This document shows, piece after piece, positions 55,863 to 64,000 of a stretch of 64,000 bases of DNA. How positions within the stretch are numbered: the stretch's first letter is position 1; each line of letters starts with the position of its first letter. Source of the DNA: Enterovibrio baiacu (GTDB lineage: Bacteria > Pseudomonadota > Gammaproteobacteria > Enterobacterales > Vibrionaceae); NCBI RefSeq assembly GCF_004120195.1, contig NZ_SCHN01000006.1, positions 62,001-126,000 on the forward strand, read 5' to 3'. The translations under genes were made by a program, and so were the position numbers. A model generated the notes under the pieces. The model had not been told where the DNA came from, searched no databases, and saw nothing but the letters and a program-made list of their open reading frames with translations.

Positions 55863-55976
55863 CTTCGCTCGGCTGAACCCTGACTAGGGTCCTGCATCCC
55901 TATCTCAGAGGTTTACTCCAGATACGAAAAAGCCCGCTCAATGAGCGGGCTTTTTCTAATTTGGCGGAGAGATAGG
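55863..55976. repeat. Direct repeat copy 2, joining the intact tRNA-Ser
   Basis: Second copy of the repeat at 55671-55785. It runs through the tRNA terminator hairpin (55927-55955) into the real 3' end of tRNA-Ser at 55962. Confidence 0.7.
55927..55955 (-). terminator. Terminator of tRNA-Ser
   Basis: AAAAAGCCCGCTCA / TGAGCGGGCTTTTT stem almost without loop, immediately downstream of the tRNA on the minus strand, with a T-run on both sides. Confidence 0.85.
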
Positions 55977-56052
55977 GATTTGAACCCTAGGTGCGCTATA
56001 AACGCACGCCGGTTTTCAAGACCGGTGCTTTCAACCACTCAGCCATCTCTCC
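55962..56052 (-). tRNA. tRNA-Ser(UGA)
   Basis: A 91-nt cloverleaf on the minus strand including an encoded CCA. Acceptor stem GGAGAGA/TCTCTCC, G discriminator, D arm GGCTGAGTGG, anticodon loop with TGA (complement at 56016-56018), a long variable arm (GCGTGCG...CGCACC) diagnostic of class II serine tRNA, and a T arm with GGTTCAAATCC. Confidence 0.97.
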
Positions 56053-56642
56053 GTGGTTGAGGCGTATATTAATAGGGAGTTCGTGGCTTGTAAACCCACT
56101 AATTATGCATTCTTGTTCGTTCGCGCATTATTACGCCACTATGTGCACATCACCCGCCGTTATTGGATTAATTTCAAACAATTGATTTAAATTTATCGTT
56201 TATACGCATGGTGTACTGCATAAACATTTAATCAAGATAGTTCTAATATTCTGGTCAAAACTAAACCTTCAAAAACGATGCTAAAGCGCGAATGCTCGCA
56301 CAGGTTGCATAATCAGCACGCTAAATCGCCGATCAGTAATGTAAAAACAATGTGTTACAAACCCACATATTCACATTTTCTTAAGAAATTCCATGAACTT
56401 TCGCGAAGATCATTGCATAGATCACACCTCTTACTCGTTCAATTTGCAGCCAAAATCCCAAGTCCTATACTGGGCTTTGTTAATGCAGTGTTAACGAAGC
56501 GTATTCGATTAACAATAATTTTGACGTTAGCGATCGCTTTGACGTGGTTTTACGAGCTTCACTCCATTTTTTAGGCAGCTTGTCTCAAATGAATCTCGTC
56601 CATGAATAGCAACCAGTAATAACCCACAAAGGATTAATAGGT
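56053..56642. other. Intergenic region between tRNA-Ser and aapJ
   Basis: 590 bp, partly AT-rich. A 98-codon frame at 56278-56574 ends in a hydrophobic segment but has no start site or family support and is not called. It must hold the tRNA and aap promoters. AAAGGA stands near the aapJ ATG. Confidence 0.4.
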
Positions 56643-57785
56643 ATGGTTAATAAAAAGTCGACATTGGGACTTGCAGTGCTGTCAGCACTATTGCTCGCAG
56701 GCTGTGACAGCGGCGGAAACGCTGATAGCCAGAAGCAAATTGACAGTCTAAATCAGCAAGTCGCCTCTTTAGAGAAGCAACTCTCTGAAGCGAAAGCTGG
56801 TTCAGCTCAAGCACCTGCTCCGTCTGCTCAAGGTGAAAATACGCTAGATCGCGTGAAAAACGCTGGCGTTATCAGCTGTGGCGTAAGTACTGGCCTTCCA
56901 GGATTCTCTAACCCGAACTCTAATGGTGAGTGGGAAGGTATTGACGTTGAATTCTGTCAAGCAATGGCTGCTGCTGTTCTAGGTGACAAATCGAAAGTTA
57001 AGTTTGTACCGCTAACAGCGAAAGAGCGCTTCACTGCACTTCAGTCTGGTGAAATCGATGTACTTTCACGTAACACAACGTGGACGCTACAACGTGACGG
57101 CACGTTGGGTCTGAACTTTGTGGGTGTTAACTACTACGATGGTCAAGGCTTCATGGTGAAGAAAGACCTAGGTGTGGAAAGCGCATTGGACCTTGATGGC
57201 GCATCTGTATGTGTTCAATCAGGTACCACTACAGAGCTAAACCTGTCTGACTACTTCCGTTCAAACGGTATGTCGTTCAAGCCAGTGGTTTACGATACGT
57301 ATGATGCGACGGTGAAAGGTTTTGAATCTGGCCGTTGTGACACGCTAACGACTGACCAATCTGGTCTGTACGCATCTCGCATCAAGCTCGCTGATCCTAC
57401 AAGCGCTGTCGTACTACCAGAAATCATTTCTAAAGAGCCTTTGGGCCCTGTTGTTCGTCAAGGTGATGACAACTGGTTCAACATCGCTAAATGGACTCTG
57501 AACACCATGATCAATGGTGAGGAATTCCAAATCACATCAGCAAACGTTGATGAGATGAAGAACTCTAAAGATCCAAACATCCGCCGTATTCTTGGTTTGG
57601 ATGGTCCTAAAGGTAAAGGCCTTGGCTTGAATGATGACTGGGGTTACCAAGTCCTCAAGCAAGTAGGTAACTATGACGAGAGCTTCCAACGCACCGTAGG
57701 CGCAGATTCACCACTTCAGATTCAACGTGGTGTGAACGCATTATGGAACAACGGCGGTATCTTGTACGCGCCACCTATCCGTTAA
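56643..57785 (+). CDS. aapJ: General L-amino acid ABC transporter, substrate-binding protein
   Basis: 380 residues. A lipobox (LLLAGC) gives a lipid-anchored receptor, followed by a short coiled coil (QIDSLNQQVASLEKQLSEAK) and an Ala/Pro linker. The Aap/Bzt-type binding domain starts GVISCGVSTGLPGFS and has GEWEGIDVEFCQAMAAAVLG, FTALQSGEIDVLSRNTTWT, and SVCVQSGTTTELNLSDYF. The lipid anchor plus coiled coil differ from the usual free periplasmic AapJ. Codons are optimised (GGT, CGT, AAC), as expected for strong expression. Confidence 0.92.
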   Translation: MVNKKSTLGLAVLSALLLAGCDSGGNADSQKQIDSLNQQVASLEKQLSEAKAGSAQAPAPSAQGENTLDRVKNAGVISCGVSTGLPGFSNPNSNGEWEGIDVEFCQAMAAAVLGDKSKVKFVPLTAKERFTALQSGEIDVLSRNTTWTLQRDGTLGLNFVGVNYYDGQGFMVKKDLGVESALDLDGASVCVQSGTTTELNLSDYFRSNGMSFKPVVYDTYDATVKGFESGRCDTLTTDQSGLYASRIKLADPTSAVVLPEIISKEPLGPVVRQGDDNWFNIAKWTLNTMINGEEFQITSANVDEMKNSKDPNIRRILGLDGPKGKGLGLNDDWGYQVLKQVGNYDESFQRTVGADSPLQIQRGVNALWNNGGILYAPPIR

Positions 57786-57868
57786 GTAGTTATCACTACC
57801 TCTGACATACGCTGGGGCACCTTGTTGTGCCCCATTGTTTAACTATCAACGGATAGGGGTGCAGTTGT

Positions 57869-59077
57869 ATGGCATCTAAAGAAAATGCGCTGAATTCAGA
57901 GGCGACCACTCGCCCAGAGAAGAAGCAAAATATTTTCTACAACCCGACTTTCCGCTCTGTCGTCTTCCAATTTGTCGCCATTGTCGCGCTGGTATTTTTT
58001 GTCTTTACCATCGTAAACAATGCTCTGACGAATCTCGATGCACGAGGGATTGCTACTGGGTTTGGGTTCTTGAGCCAAGAAGCTGGTTTCGGCATTGGTT
58101 TAACACTTATCGAATATGATGAAACATATTCCTACGGAAGAACCTTCTTTGTTGGGCTTCTTAATACGGCACTGGTTTCTGTGCTCGGTATCATACTTGC
58201 AACCGTTTTAGGGTTCTTGATTGGTATCGCTCGATTGTCGAACAACTGGTTACTCAGTCGTTTTGCCGCGGTGTACATCGAAACATTTAGGAATATCCCT
58301 CTTCTGCTACAAATCTTTTTCTGGTATTTCGCGGTACTCCAAGCATTACCCTCACCAAAAGAAAGTTTGAGTATTGGTGAATCATTTTTCTTAAACGTCC
58401 GTGGCTTGTATTTCACTCGCCCTGTGTTTGAGGAAGGCTCCACCATCATCTTCATCGCACTCATTGCGGCACTTGTATTCAGCTTTGTGTTTTCCCGCTG
58501 GGCAAAACGCAAACAAGAAACAACTGGCCAACAAACGCCCGTCCTAAGCATATCGTTGACAGCCATCGTTGGTTTACCGCTGATCGCTTTCTTTGCTTCA
58601 GGTATGCCTGTTTCACTTGAATATCCTGTGTTGAAAGGCTTTAACTTCCGTGGTGGTTTTTCCATCATCCCTGAGCTAGCCGCACTAATGCTGGCACTTG
58701 CGATTTATACCGCCTCTTTCATCGCTGAAATTGTTCGCTCGGGTATCAACGCGGTGAGCCATGGTCAAACTGAGGCTGCAATGGCGCTGGGTTTGCCGCG
58801 CAATAGAACATTGCGCTTGGTGGTTATTCCACAGGCAATGCGCATCATCATTCCGCCGCTCACCAGCCAATATTTGAACTTGACGAAAAACTCGTCGTTG
58901 GCAATGGCCATTGGTTACCCAGATCTTGTTTCTGTGTTTGCGGGTACAACCCTGAACCAAACAGGCCAGGCGATCGAAATCATTGCAATGACAATGGGTG
59001 TTTATCTCACCTTGAGCTTGCTGACATCGATGCTGATGAATATTTATAACGCCAAAGTGGCTCTGGTAGAGAGGTAA
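57869..59077 (+). CDS. aapQ: Amino acid ABC transporter permease (AapQ-like)
   Basis: 402 residues with about eight transmembrane segments and the long central insert typical of AapQ. The EAA loop reads GQTEAAMALGLPRNRTLRLVVIPQAMRIIIPPL. Half of the permease heterodimer with the next gene. It begins AAxAG-preceded after the 83-bp gap that follows aapJ; no terminator-like tract of note in the gap. Confidence 0.92.
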   Translation: MASKENALNSEATTRPEKKQNIFYNPTFRSVVFQFVAIVALVFFVFTIVNNALTNLDARGIATGFGFLSQEAGFGIGLTLIEYDETYSYGRTFFVGLLNTALVSVLGIILATVLGFLIGIARLSNNWLLSRFAAVYIETFRNIPLLLQIFFWYFAVLQALPSPKESLSIGESFFLNVRGLYFTRPVFEEGSTIIFIALIAALVFSFVFSRWAKRKQETTGQQTPVLSISLTAIVGLPLIAFFASGMPVSLEYPVLKGFNFRGGFSIIPELAALMLALAIYTASFIAEIVRSGINAVSHGQTEAAMALGLPRNRTLRLVVIPQAMRIIIPPLTSQYLNLTKNSSLAMAIGYPDLVSVFAGTTLNQTGQAIEIIAMTMGVYLTLSLLTSMLMNIYNAKVALVER

Positions 59078-59080
59078 CCC

Positions 59081-60181
59081 ATGACAAAACAACATGAGTT
59101 TCAACCAGACCTGCCACCACCACCGAACACGGTGGGTGTGATTGGTTGGCTGAAAAAGAATCTATTTTCATCGCCACTTAACTCGGTCATGACCCTGGTG
59201 CTTGCGTTCATCGCATTCAACGGCATTTGGGCTGTGATTGATTGGGCATTCATTAATGCAGATTGGGTAGGCGCAACGCGTGACGCATGTTCGCGGGAAG
59301 GCGCTTGTTGGGTGTTCATTAACGTCCGATTCGATCAGTTCATGTTCGGCTTCTACCCTGCTGAAGAGCTATGGCGTCCGAAACTGTTTTACGCAGTTCT
59401 CGCTATATTTGTCGCGTTGCTTGTGTATGAGAAAACGCCAAAACGTCCGTGGATCTTGCTGCTGTTCGTTATCGCGTTCCCGCTGATGGCAATCTACCTC
59501 CTGCTTGGTGGTGTAGCCGGTCTGCCAAAAGTGGAAACTCACCTTTGGGGCGGTCTGCTGATCACCATGATCATTGCGATTGTGGGTATTGTGATCTCTT
59601 TGCCAATCGGGGTTGTGCTTGCATTGGGACGTCGTTCAGACATGCCGATTATTCGCAGCCTAAGCACGGTTTACATTGAAGTATGGCGTGGTGTTCCGCT
59701 GATCACTGTTCTCTTCATGGCATCGGTCATGCTTCCACTGTTCATGTCAGGCGAATCTGAAACCAACAAATTGGTGCGTGCACTGATTGGTGTGGTGATG
59801 TTTGCATCCGCTTATATGGCAGAAGTCATTCGTGGTGGCTTACAGGCGATTCCAAAAGGCCAATATGAAGCTGCTGATGCGCTGGGTTTAACGTACTGGA
59901 AGAAAATGGGCTTTATCATCTTGCCGCAGGCATTGAAGATCACCATTCCTTCGATCGTTAATACCTTCATTGGTCTGTTTAAAGATACAAGCCTTGTACT
60001 CATCATCGGTATGTTTGATGTACTTGGTATTGGGCAAGCCGCCAATACGGATCCGAAATGGCTTGGCTTCGCGACAGAAAGCTATGTGTTTGTCGCTCTG
60101 GTGTTCTGGGTTTTCTGCTTCGGGATGTCCCGATACAGCATCTATCTAGAAAATAAACTTCACACTGGCCACAAGCGATAA
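59081..60181 (+). CDS. aapM: Amino acid ABC transporter permease (AapM-like)
   Basis: 366 residues. N-terminal Pro-rich start ([10 protein letters not shown]), transmembrane segments, and EAA loop [38 protein letters not shown]. It starts 3 bp after aapQ. Forms the channel with AapQ. Confidence 0.92.
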   Translation: MTKQHEFQPDLPPPPNTVGVIGWLKKNLFSSPLNSVMTLVLAFIAFNGIWAVIDWAFINADWVGATRDACSREGACWVFINVRFDQFMFGFYPAEELWRPKLFYAVLAIFVALLVYEKTPKRPWILLLFVIAFPLMAIYLLLGGVAGLPKVETHLWGGLLITMIIAIVGIVISLPIGVVLALGRRSDMPIIRSLSTVYIEVWRGVPLITVLFMASVMLPLFMSGESETNKLVRALIGVVMFASAYMAEVIRGGLQAIPKGQYEAADALGLTYWKKMGFIILPQALKITIPSIVNTFIGLFKDTSLVLIIGMFDVLGIGQAANTDPKWLGFATESYVFVALVFWVFCFGMSRYSIYLENKLHTGHKR

Positions 60182-60198
60182 AGAACAAGGATTGTATT

Positions 60199-60948
60199 AT
60201 GACGCAACAAGATACCCCAGTGATTAAACTGACAGACATGAACAAGTGGTACGGTCAGTTCCATGTGTTGAAAAACATCAACCTGACGGTCGCAAAAGGC
60301 GAAAAAATCGTTATCTGTGGCCCTTCTGGTTCAGGCAAATCGACCATGATCCGCTGTATCAACCGATTGGAAGAACACCAACAGGGTTCGATCATGGTTG
60401 GCGGTACAGAATTGACTGATGACCTTAAAAACATCGAGCTTGTGAGAAAAGAAGTGGGCATGTGTTTCCAGCACTTTAACCTCTTCCCTCACCTCACTGT
60501 GCTTGAGAACTGCACGCTTGCGCCGATTTGGGTAAAGAAAATGCCGAAGGAAGAAGCGGAAGCCATTGCGATGAAATACCTTGAGCGTGTAAAAATCCCA
60601 GAGCAAGCAGACAAGTACCCAGGTCAGCTTTCTGGTGGTCAGCAGCAACGTGTTGCGATCGCGCGTTCACTTTGCATGAACCCGAATGTGATGTTGTTTG
60701 ATGAACCAACATCTGCACTTGACCCAGAAATGGTGCGCGAAGTGTTAGATGTTATGGTGGAACTTGCAGAAGAAGGCATGACCATGTTGTGTGTTACACA
60801 CGAAATGGGCTTTGCTAAAGAAGTCGCGGATCGCGTCATCTTTATGGATGCAGGTGAAATTATTGAAGAAAATGAACCCGAACAGTTCTTTAATAATCCA
60901 CAATCTGACCGTACTCAATTGTTCTTGAGTCAGATTTTGAGCCACTAA
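60199..60948 (+). CDS. aapP: Amino acid ABC transporter ATP-binding protein
   Basis: 249 residues, GlnQ/AapP type. Walker [11 protein letters not shown]-loop [10 protein letters not shown], signature LSGGQQQR, Walker [13 protein letters not shown], and H-loop VTHEMGFA. Last gene of the aap operon, 17 bp after aapM. Confidence 0.96.
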   Translation: MTQQDTPVIKLTDMNKWYGQFHVLKNINLTVAKGEKIVICGPSGSGKSTMIRCINRLEEHQQGSIMVGGTELTDDLKNIELVRKEVGMCFQHFNLFPHLTVLENCTLAPIWVKKMPKEEAEAIAMKYLERVKIPEQADKYPGQLSGGQQQRVAIARSLCMNPNVMLFDEPTSALDPEMVREVLDVMVELAEEGMTMLCVTHEMGFAKEVADRVIFMDAGEIIEENEPEQFFNNPQSDRTQLFLSQILSH

Positions 60949-61015
60949 CGTGCTCATGAGCGAGTTGCGCGACATCGCCAACTCGCCATTAACATCCATT
61001 TACAAACTCACACAG

Positions 61016-61062
61016 GCTTAGCCAAGGGGATATATTAGTATTCTCAACGGCTAAGCTGTTTT
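61016..61062 (+). terminator. Possible terminator after aapP
   Basis: GCTTAGCC / GGCTAAGC arms with a 25-base loop, followed by TGTTTTATTA. The long loop makes this weaker than the other terminators. Confidence 0.5.
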
Positions 61063-61158
61063 ATTATCACTAATGCGACACTTGCGACTTGAAATATTGA
61101 GCCAAAGACGCAATAACTGTCGTAATAGAAAATATTCGTACCCCATTGGGAGAAAGCT

Positions 61159-61824
61159 ATGAACGATCGTTTTGTTGCTAATGAATACTCGCAAGAGAGT
61201 CAGTTAGTAACCAACAGAGTATTACGCAACACCTACTTCCTATTGTCACTTACCCTTGTGTGGTCAGCGGTTGTCGCTGGTGTGTCAATGGCAGCGAACA
61301 TGCCTTACCCAGGCATCATCATTACGCTGGTTGGTTTTTACGGCTTGCTTTTCTTGACCGAGAAAAACAAAAACAACTCAATGGGTCTTGTGTTCACATT
61401 CTTGTTCACTGGCTTCTTGGGTTACACCCTAGGTCCAATTCTTAACATGTATGTGGGCGCTGGCCTTGGTTGGGCAATTGCTCCAGCACTAGGCGGCACA
61501 GCATTAACCTTTATGGCATGTTCGGCATACGCACTCACCACCAAACGCGACCTTTCGTTCCTGAACGGTATGCTGATGGCAGGTTTCGTTGTGCTAATCG
61601 TAGGTATGATTGCAAACATCTTCCTGCAAATGCCAATGCTGTCTGTTGCGATTAGCGGTATCTTCGTTCTGTTCTCAACAGGCGTTATCTTGCTAACCAC
61701 GCAATCTATCATCCGTGGCGGCGAGACGAACTACATCTCAGCAACCATTAGCCTGTATGTATCCATCTACAACTTGTTCCTAAGCTTGTTGCAGCTACTG
61801 GGTATCTTCGGTGGTGATGATTAA
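61159..61824 (+). CDS. yccA: Bax inhibitor-1/YccA family membrane protein
   Basis: 221 residues with seven transmembrane helices of the BI-1 (TMBIM) fold. Family segments include LRNTYFLLSLTLVWSAVVAGVSM, FTGFLGYTLGPILNMY, TALTFMACSAYALTTKRDLSFL and SIIRGGETNYISATISLYVSIYNLFLSLLQLLG with the C-terminal acidic tail. In E. coli YccA modulates the FtsH protease. It precedes tusE, a neighbour order common in Vibrionaceae. Confidence 0.94.
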   Translation: MNDRFVANEYSQESQLVTNRVLRNTYFLLSLTLVWSAVVAGVSMAANMPYPGIIITLVGFYGLLFLTEKNKNNSMGLVFTFLFTGFLGYTLGPILNMYVGAGLGWAIAPALGGTALTFMACSAYALTTKRDLSFLNGMLMAGFVVLIVGMIANIFLQMPMLSVAISGIFVLFSTGVILLTTQSIIRGGETNYISATISLYVSIYNLFLSLLQLLGIFGGDD

Positions 61825-61853
61825 TCATCGCATCGATGACAAAGTATGATTCG

Positions 61854-61878
61854 AAAAGCGCCTACGGGCGCTTTTTTA
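61854..61878 (+). terminator. Terminator after yccA
   Basis: AAAAGCGCC-TAC-GGGCGCTTTTTT: stem of 5 GC-rich plus flanking A/T pairs and a run of six T. Confidence 0.9.
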
Positions 61879-61970
61879 TTTCCCTTCCCTCTTGGCTTTA
61901 TGCCCTTATCTGTCTTGATGACAGAGCGACAAGCCGATATGCTTTGCGCGATCGAAGAACGAGGTAATCC

Positions 61971-62300
61971 ATGTTGGAAGTAAACGGTAAACACATTGAT
62001 ACCGACGCCCAAGGCTATTTGAAGAACTTTTCCGATTGGTGTGAAGAGTTAGTGCCTTTGCTCGCTGAGCAAGAAAAAATCACGGTGACTGATGCGCACT
62101 GGGAAGTGATCTACTTTGTGCAAGAATTCTATAAAGAGTTCAACACCTCGCCGGCTGTTCGCATGCTGGTGAAGGCCATGGAAAAGAAATACGGACCAGA
62201 AAAAGGCAATAGCCGATACTTGTTCAAACTCTTTCCAAAAGGGCCTGCAAAACAAGCCACCAAACTTGCTGGCTTACCAAAACCTGCAAAATGTCTTTAA
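61971..62300 (+). CDS. tusE: Sulfurtransferase TusE (DsrC family)
   Basis: 109 residues. Passes sulfur from TusBCD to MnmA in tRNA 2-thiouridine synthesis. Family features: [81 protein letters not shown] with the conserved C-terminal Cys one residue from the end. Only that C-terminal Cys is in the DsrC position. Confidence 0.96.
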   Translation: MLEVNGKHIDTDAQGYLKNFSDWCEELVPLLAEQEKITVTDAHWEVIYFVQEFYKEFNTSPAVRMLVKAMEKKYGPEKGNSRYLFKLFPKGPAKQATKLAGLPKPAKCL

Positions 62301-62328
62301 AAAAGAGGTGGTTTAACCACCTCTTTTT
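62301..62328. terminator. Bidirectional terminator between tusE and acylphosphatase
   Basis: GAGGTGGTT / AACCACCTC, one-base loop, flanked by A5 and T5 runs. Begins directly after the tusE stop codon. Confidence 0.9.
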
Positions 62329-62450
62329 CGTTTTATCCCGCCTAATGAGCGTTAACACAATACACTCGCAACATGCACAGCACTCATTAAACGTTTTTTA
62401 AAAGCGTACCTGCTAGGATTTGCGCTGACGGTTTGTACTGGCGGTTTGCA

Positions 62451-62723
62451 CTAGCGGATTGAAAAACCGTCGATAGCTTGCCACTCCACCTGCTCATACG
62501 TTACGTCTACCACTCGCGACGTTGGTGGCCCTTGTTCAAGCCATTCAAGCAAGGCATGCACATTCTCTTCTTTTCCGCACATCATCACCGTCACTTTGCC
62601 ATCCGCTTCATTACGGGCGTAACCCGTTAACGAACGCTTCAGCCCCTCGTGCGCGGTATGATAACGAAACCCGACACCTTGAACGTGTCCCGAAACTGAT
62701 GCTCTGACGCATAATTGTGACAT
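62451..62723 (-). CDS. acyP: Acylphosphatase
   Basis: 90 residues, hydrolyses acyl phosphates. The anion-binding loop is SGHVQGVGFRYHT with the catalytic Arg; the Asn is in GYARNEADGKV. Equivalent to YccX in E. coli, which is also close to yccA and tusE. Confidence 0.96.
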   Translation of the reverse strand: MSQLCVRASVSGHVQGVGFRYHTAHEGLKRSLTGYARNEADGKVTVMMCGKEENVHALLEWLEQGPPTSRVVDVTYEQVEWQAIDGFSIR

Positions 62724-62830
62724 TTATCAACAATCCTCTATTGGTGTTCTGCATCTCTCACAATATAAACCGTGTAACATGACATGCGGTATATATGCAT
62801 TCGCCCACACTAAACCTTGGAGCTCGTATC

Positions 62831-64000
62831 TTGAAAGAAACGCCATTTCGCTGGATCGATCAGTACCTGATCAAACTGAGTCTTAAAGAAAAATTCACCT
62901 TTCTTTATGCTTTTCTTTTTGCCCTGACCATCGCAACGGGTTCCATTTTATATTCCGCATCTCAAACCCAGATCGACCAAGTACAAGAAAAACATAGCGC
63001 AGCACTGAATGCTGTGTTGTCTCAGTACGACATTGATCCACTACAAGCTACAAACATCCTGGTAAGCCATGGTGTCATCTCCTCGTCGACGTATGGCTCA
63101 GCCACCACTTACCATGTCAAAGCGCCAAGCCTTTGGTCCCACATCAGTGCGTCATCATGGGCGCTGTTAACGGTACTTTTTGTTCTCGGTTTGATGGCAT
63201 CGCACTATGTGTCTAGCTTCATCGGCGGCGCGATGTTCACCATGAATTCCGCACTTCAACGCATGTTAGACGGCGACCTCACGAGCCGTATGAACTTCTT
63301 CCGTGTGCGTGATGAGTTCAGTGTGATTGCGAATACGGTAGACAATATCGCTGACCGCGAACACAGCTTAGTCAAAGCCATTAAAAATGCCTCCACGCTA
63401 ATGGAAGGTTTATCTGCCGATCTGAATCGTCGCAGCGCTGAAAGCGAAAAGCTGTCTACCGAACAACGCGGCTACCTTGATTCTCTCGCCAGCGCGACGG
63501 AAGAAATGGCGGGCTCAATTCGTGATGTGGCTGCTCATGCTGAAAACACGTCTGGCGAAATCAAGATTGCGGGTGAAGCATCAAAACAAAGCGCTCAGCA
63601 AGTCAGCCAAACACTTCACGCCATTCAAGCATTGACCACTGAAATCCAACAAGCCTCAGAAGCGGTCAGTGCGCTTGAGCATAACTCGCAAGAAATTGGC
63701 AGCATGGTGTCGACCATCAGTGCTATTTCAGAACAAACCAACCTGCTTGCCCTAAACGCTGCCATCGAAGCTGCTCGTGCGGGTGAACAAGGCCGAGGCT
63801 TTGCCGTGGTCGCAGATGAAGTGCGCACGCTGGCTGGCAGAACGCAGCAAGCCACCGTTGAAATTCAGCGCATGATCCAAGATCTAGAAGGCAATACAGG
63901 TCACCTTCGTAGCGTAATGCAAGGTACCGTTGATAACGCCATGGCGAGCGAATCTTTGATGCAAAACATCGAATCAGAGATCAATTCAATCACTGAGCGA
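62831..64000 (+). CDS. Methyl-accepting chemotaxis protein (3' end beyond window)
   Basis: 390 codons are visible and the frame is still open at the window end. N-terminal transmembrane helix (about residues 21-43), a short periplasmic region of about 70 residues, a second helix (about 112-136), a HAMP domain ([27 protein letters not shown]) and the cytoplasmic signalling domain with the hairpin tip [37 protein letters not shown]. The start is taken as TTG at 62831, which has GGAG eight bases upstream; an in-frame ATG at 62795 is possible but lacks such a site. Confidence 0.9.
   Translation, partial: MKETPFRWIDQYLIKLSLKEKFTFLYAFLFALTIATGSILYSASQTQIDQVQEKHSAALNAVLSQYDIDPLQATNILVSHGVISSSTYGSATTYHVKAPSLWSHISASSWALLTVLFVLGLMASHYVSSFIGGAMFTMNSALQRMLDGDLTSRMNFFRVRDEFSVIANTVDNIADREHSLVKAIKNASTLMEGLSADLNRRSAESEKLSTEQRGYLDSLASATEEMAGSIRDVAAHAENTSGEIKIAGEASKQSAQQVSQTLHAIQALTTEIQQASEAVSALEHNSQEIGSMVSTISAISEQTNLLALNAAIEAARAGEQGRGFAVVADEVRTLAGRTQQATVEIQRMIQDLEGNTGHLRSVMQGTVDNAMASESLMQNIESEINSITER

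Noticed and set aside
55671-55976. CRISPR array or tandem tRNA cluster
   Set aside because: Only two repeat copies, of about 115 bp, with one intact tRNA; this is a duplication of a tRNA 3' end and terminator.
56278-56574. 98-codon open frame upstream of aapJ
   Set aside because: No convincing start signal; the hydrophobic end alone is not enough, and the region should contain the aap promoter.

Overview
The window looks like chromosome of a marine gammaproteobacterium of the Vibrionaceae (Enterovibrio/Grimontia/Vibrio-like). The support is indirect: a LuxI/LuxR pair close to the Vibrio fischeri type, the yccA-tusE-acylphosphatase order, gltS, a general amino-acid ABC transporter of the Aap type, hybrid sensor kinases, and a large methyl-accepting chemotaxis protein. 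No ribosomal RNA is present; one tRNA-Ser(UGA) lies at 55962-56052. The species is an inference.

Layout. 0-16 kb is mostly housekeeping and transport: a hybrid sensor kinase, a PAP2 phosphatase, an adenine/adenosine deaminase, an exported amidohydrolase, the glutamate symporter GltS, a decayed NTF2-like gene, an FRG-domain protein, phosphotransacetylase, and a TRAP transporter (P, Q, M) followed by a Cache-domain sensor kinase and a NarL-type response regulator that probably control it.

16-51 kb is the most unusual part. It starts with a LuxI-type acyl-homoserine-lactone synthase, a protein resembling a degenerate RibD, and a LuxR-type receptor. Next come a minus-strand pair (small exported protein and a PLP decarboxylase) and a divergent, translationally coupled eight-gene operon (21469-30520). 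That operon holds three KAS III-like enzymes, two amino-acid-type adenylating enzymes, two alpha/beta-hydrolases and a transglutaminase-like protein. A second eight-gene operon (41024-51343) encodes an acyl carrier protein, a KAS-like protein without the nucleophile, an unknown protein, an acyl-CoA-dehydrogenase-like flavoprotein, a MOP/MATE-type transporter, a third adenylating enzyme, and an RND adaptor plus pump. A near-perfect palindrome CTGTCA-N4-TGACAG with the lux-box layout CT-N12-AG stands upstream of BOTH operons (21389-21408 and 40794-40813). A weaker relative lies between luxI and the RibD-like gene (16987-17006). I read this as a quorum-sensing-controlled biosynthetic locus for an amino-acid-derived, carrier-bound small molecule, with its own export pumps. 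I cannot assign it to any characterised pathway.

The two operons are separated by about 10 kb (30.5-40.5 kb) of unrelated genes in mixed orientation. These include an AT-rich two-gene receiver/kinase island, a GFA-type enzyme bracketed by direct repeats, exported MORN-like and Ig-like proteins, a GNAT acetyltransferase and a jelly-roll-like exported protein. This stretch looks like an insertion hotspot.

51.5-64 kb returns to ordinary genes: a di-haem cytochrome c peroxidase overlapping a tripartite hybrid kinase, an NTF2-like protein, tRNA-Ser with a duplicated 3' end, the aapJQMP operon, yccA, tusE, acylphosphatase, and the start of a chemotaxis receptor that runs off the end. A dispersed low-complexity CTCG/CGAG-rich repeat family occupies several intergenic gaps.
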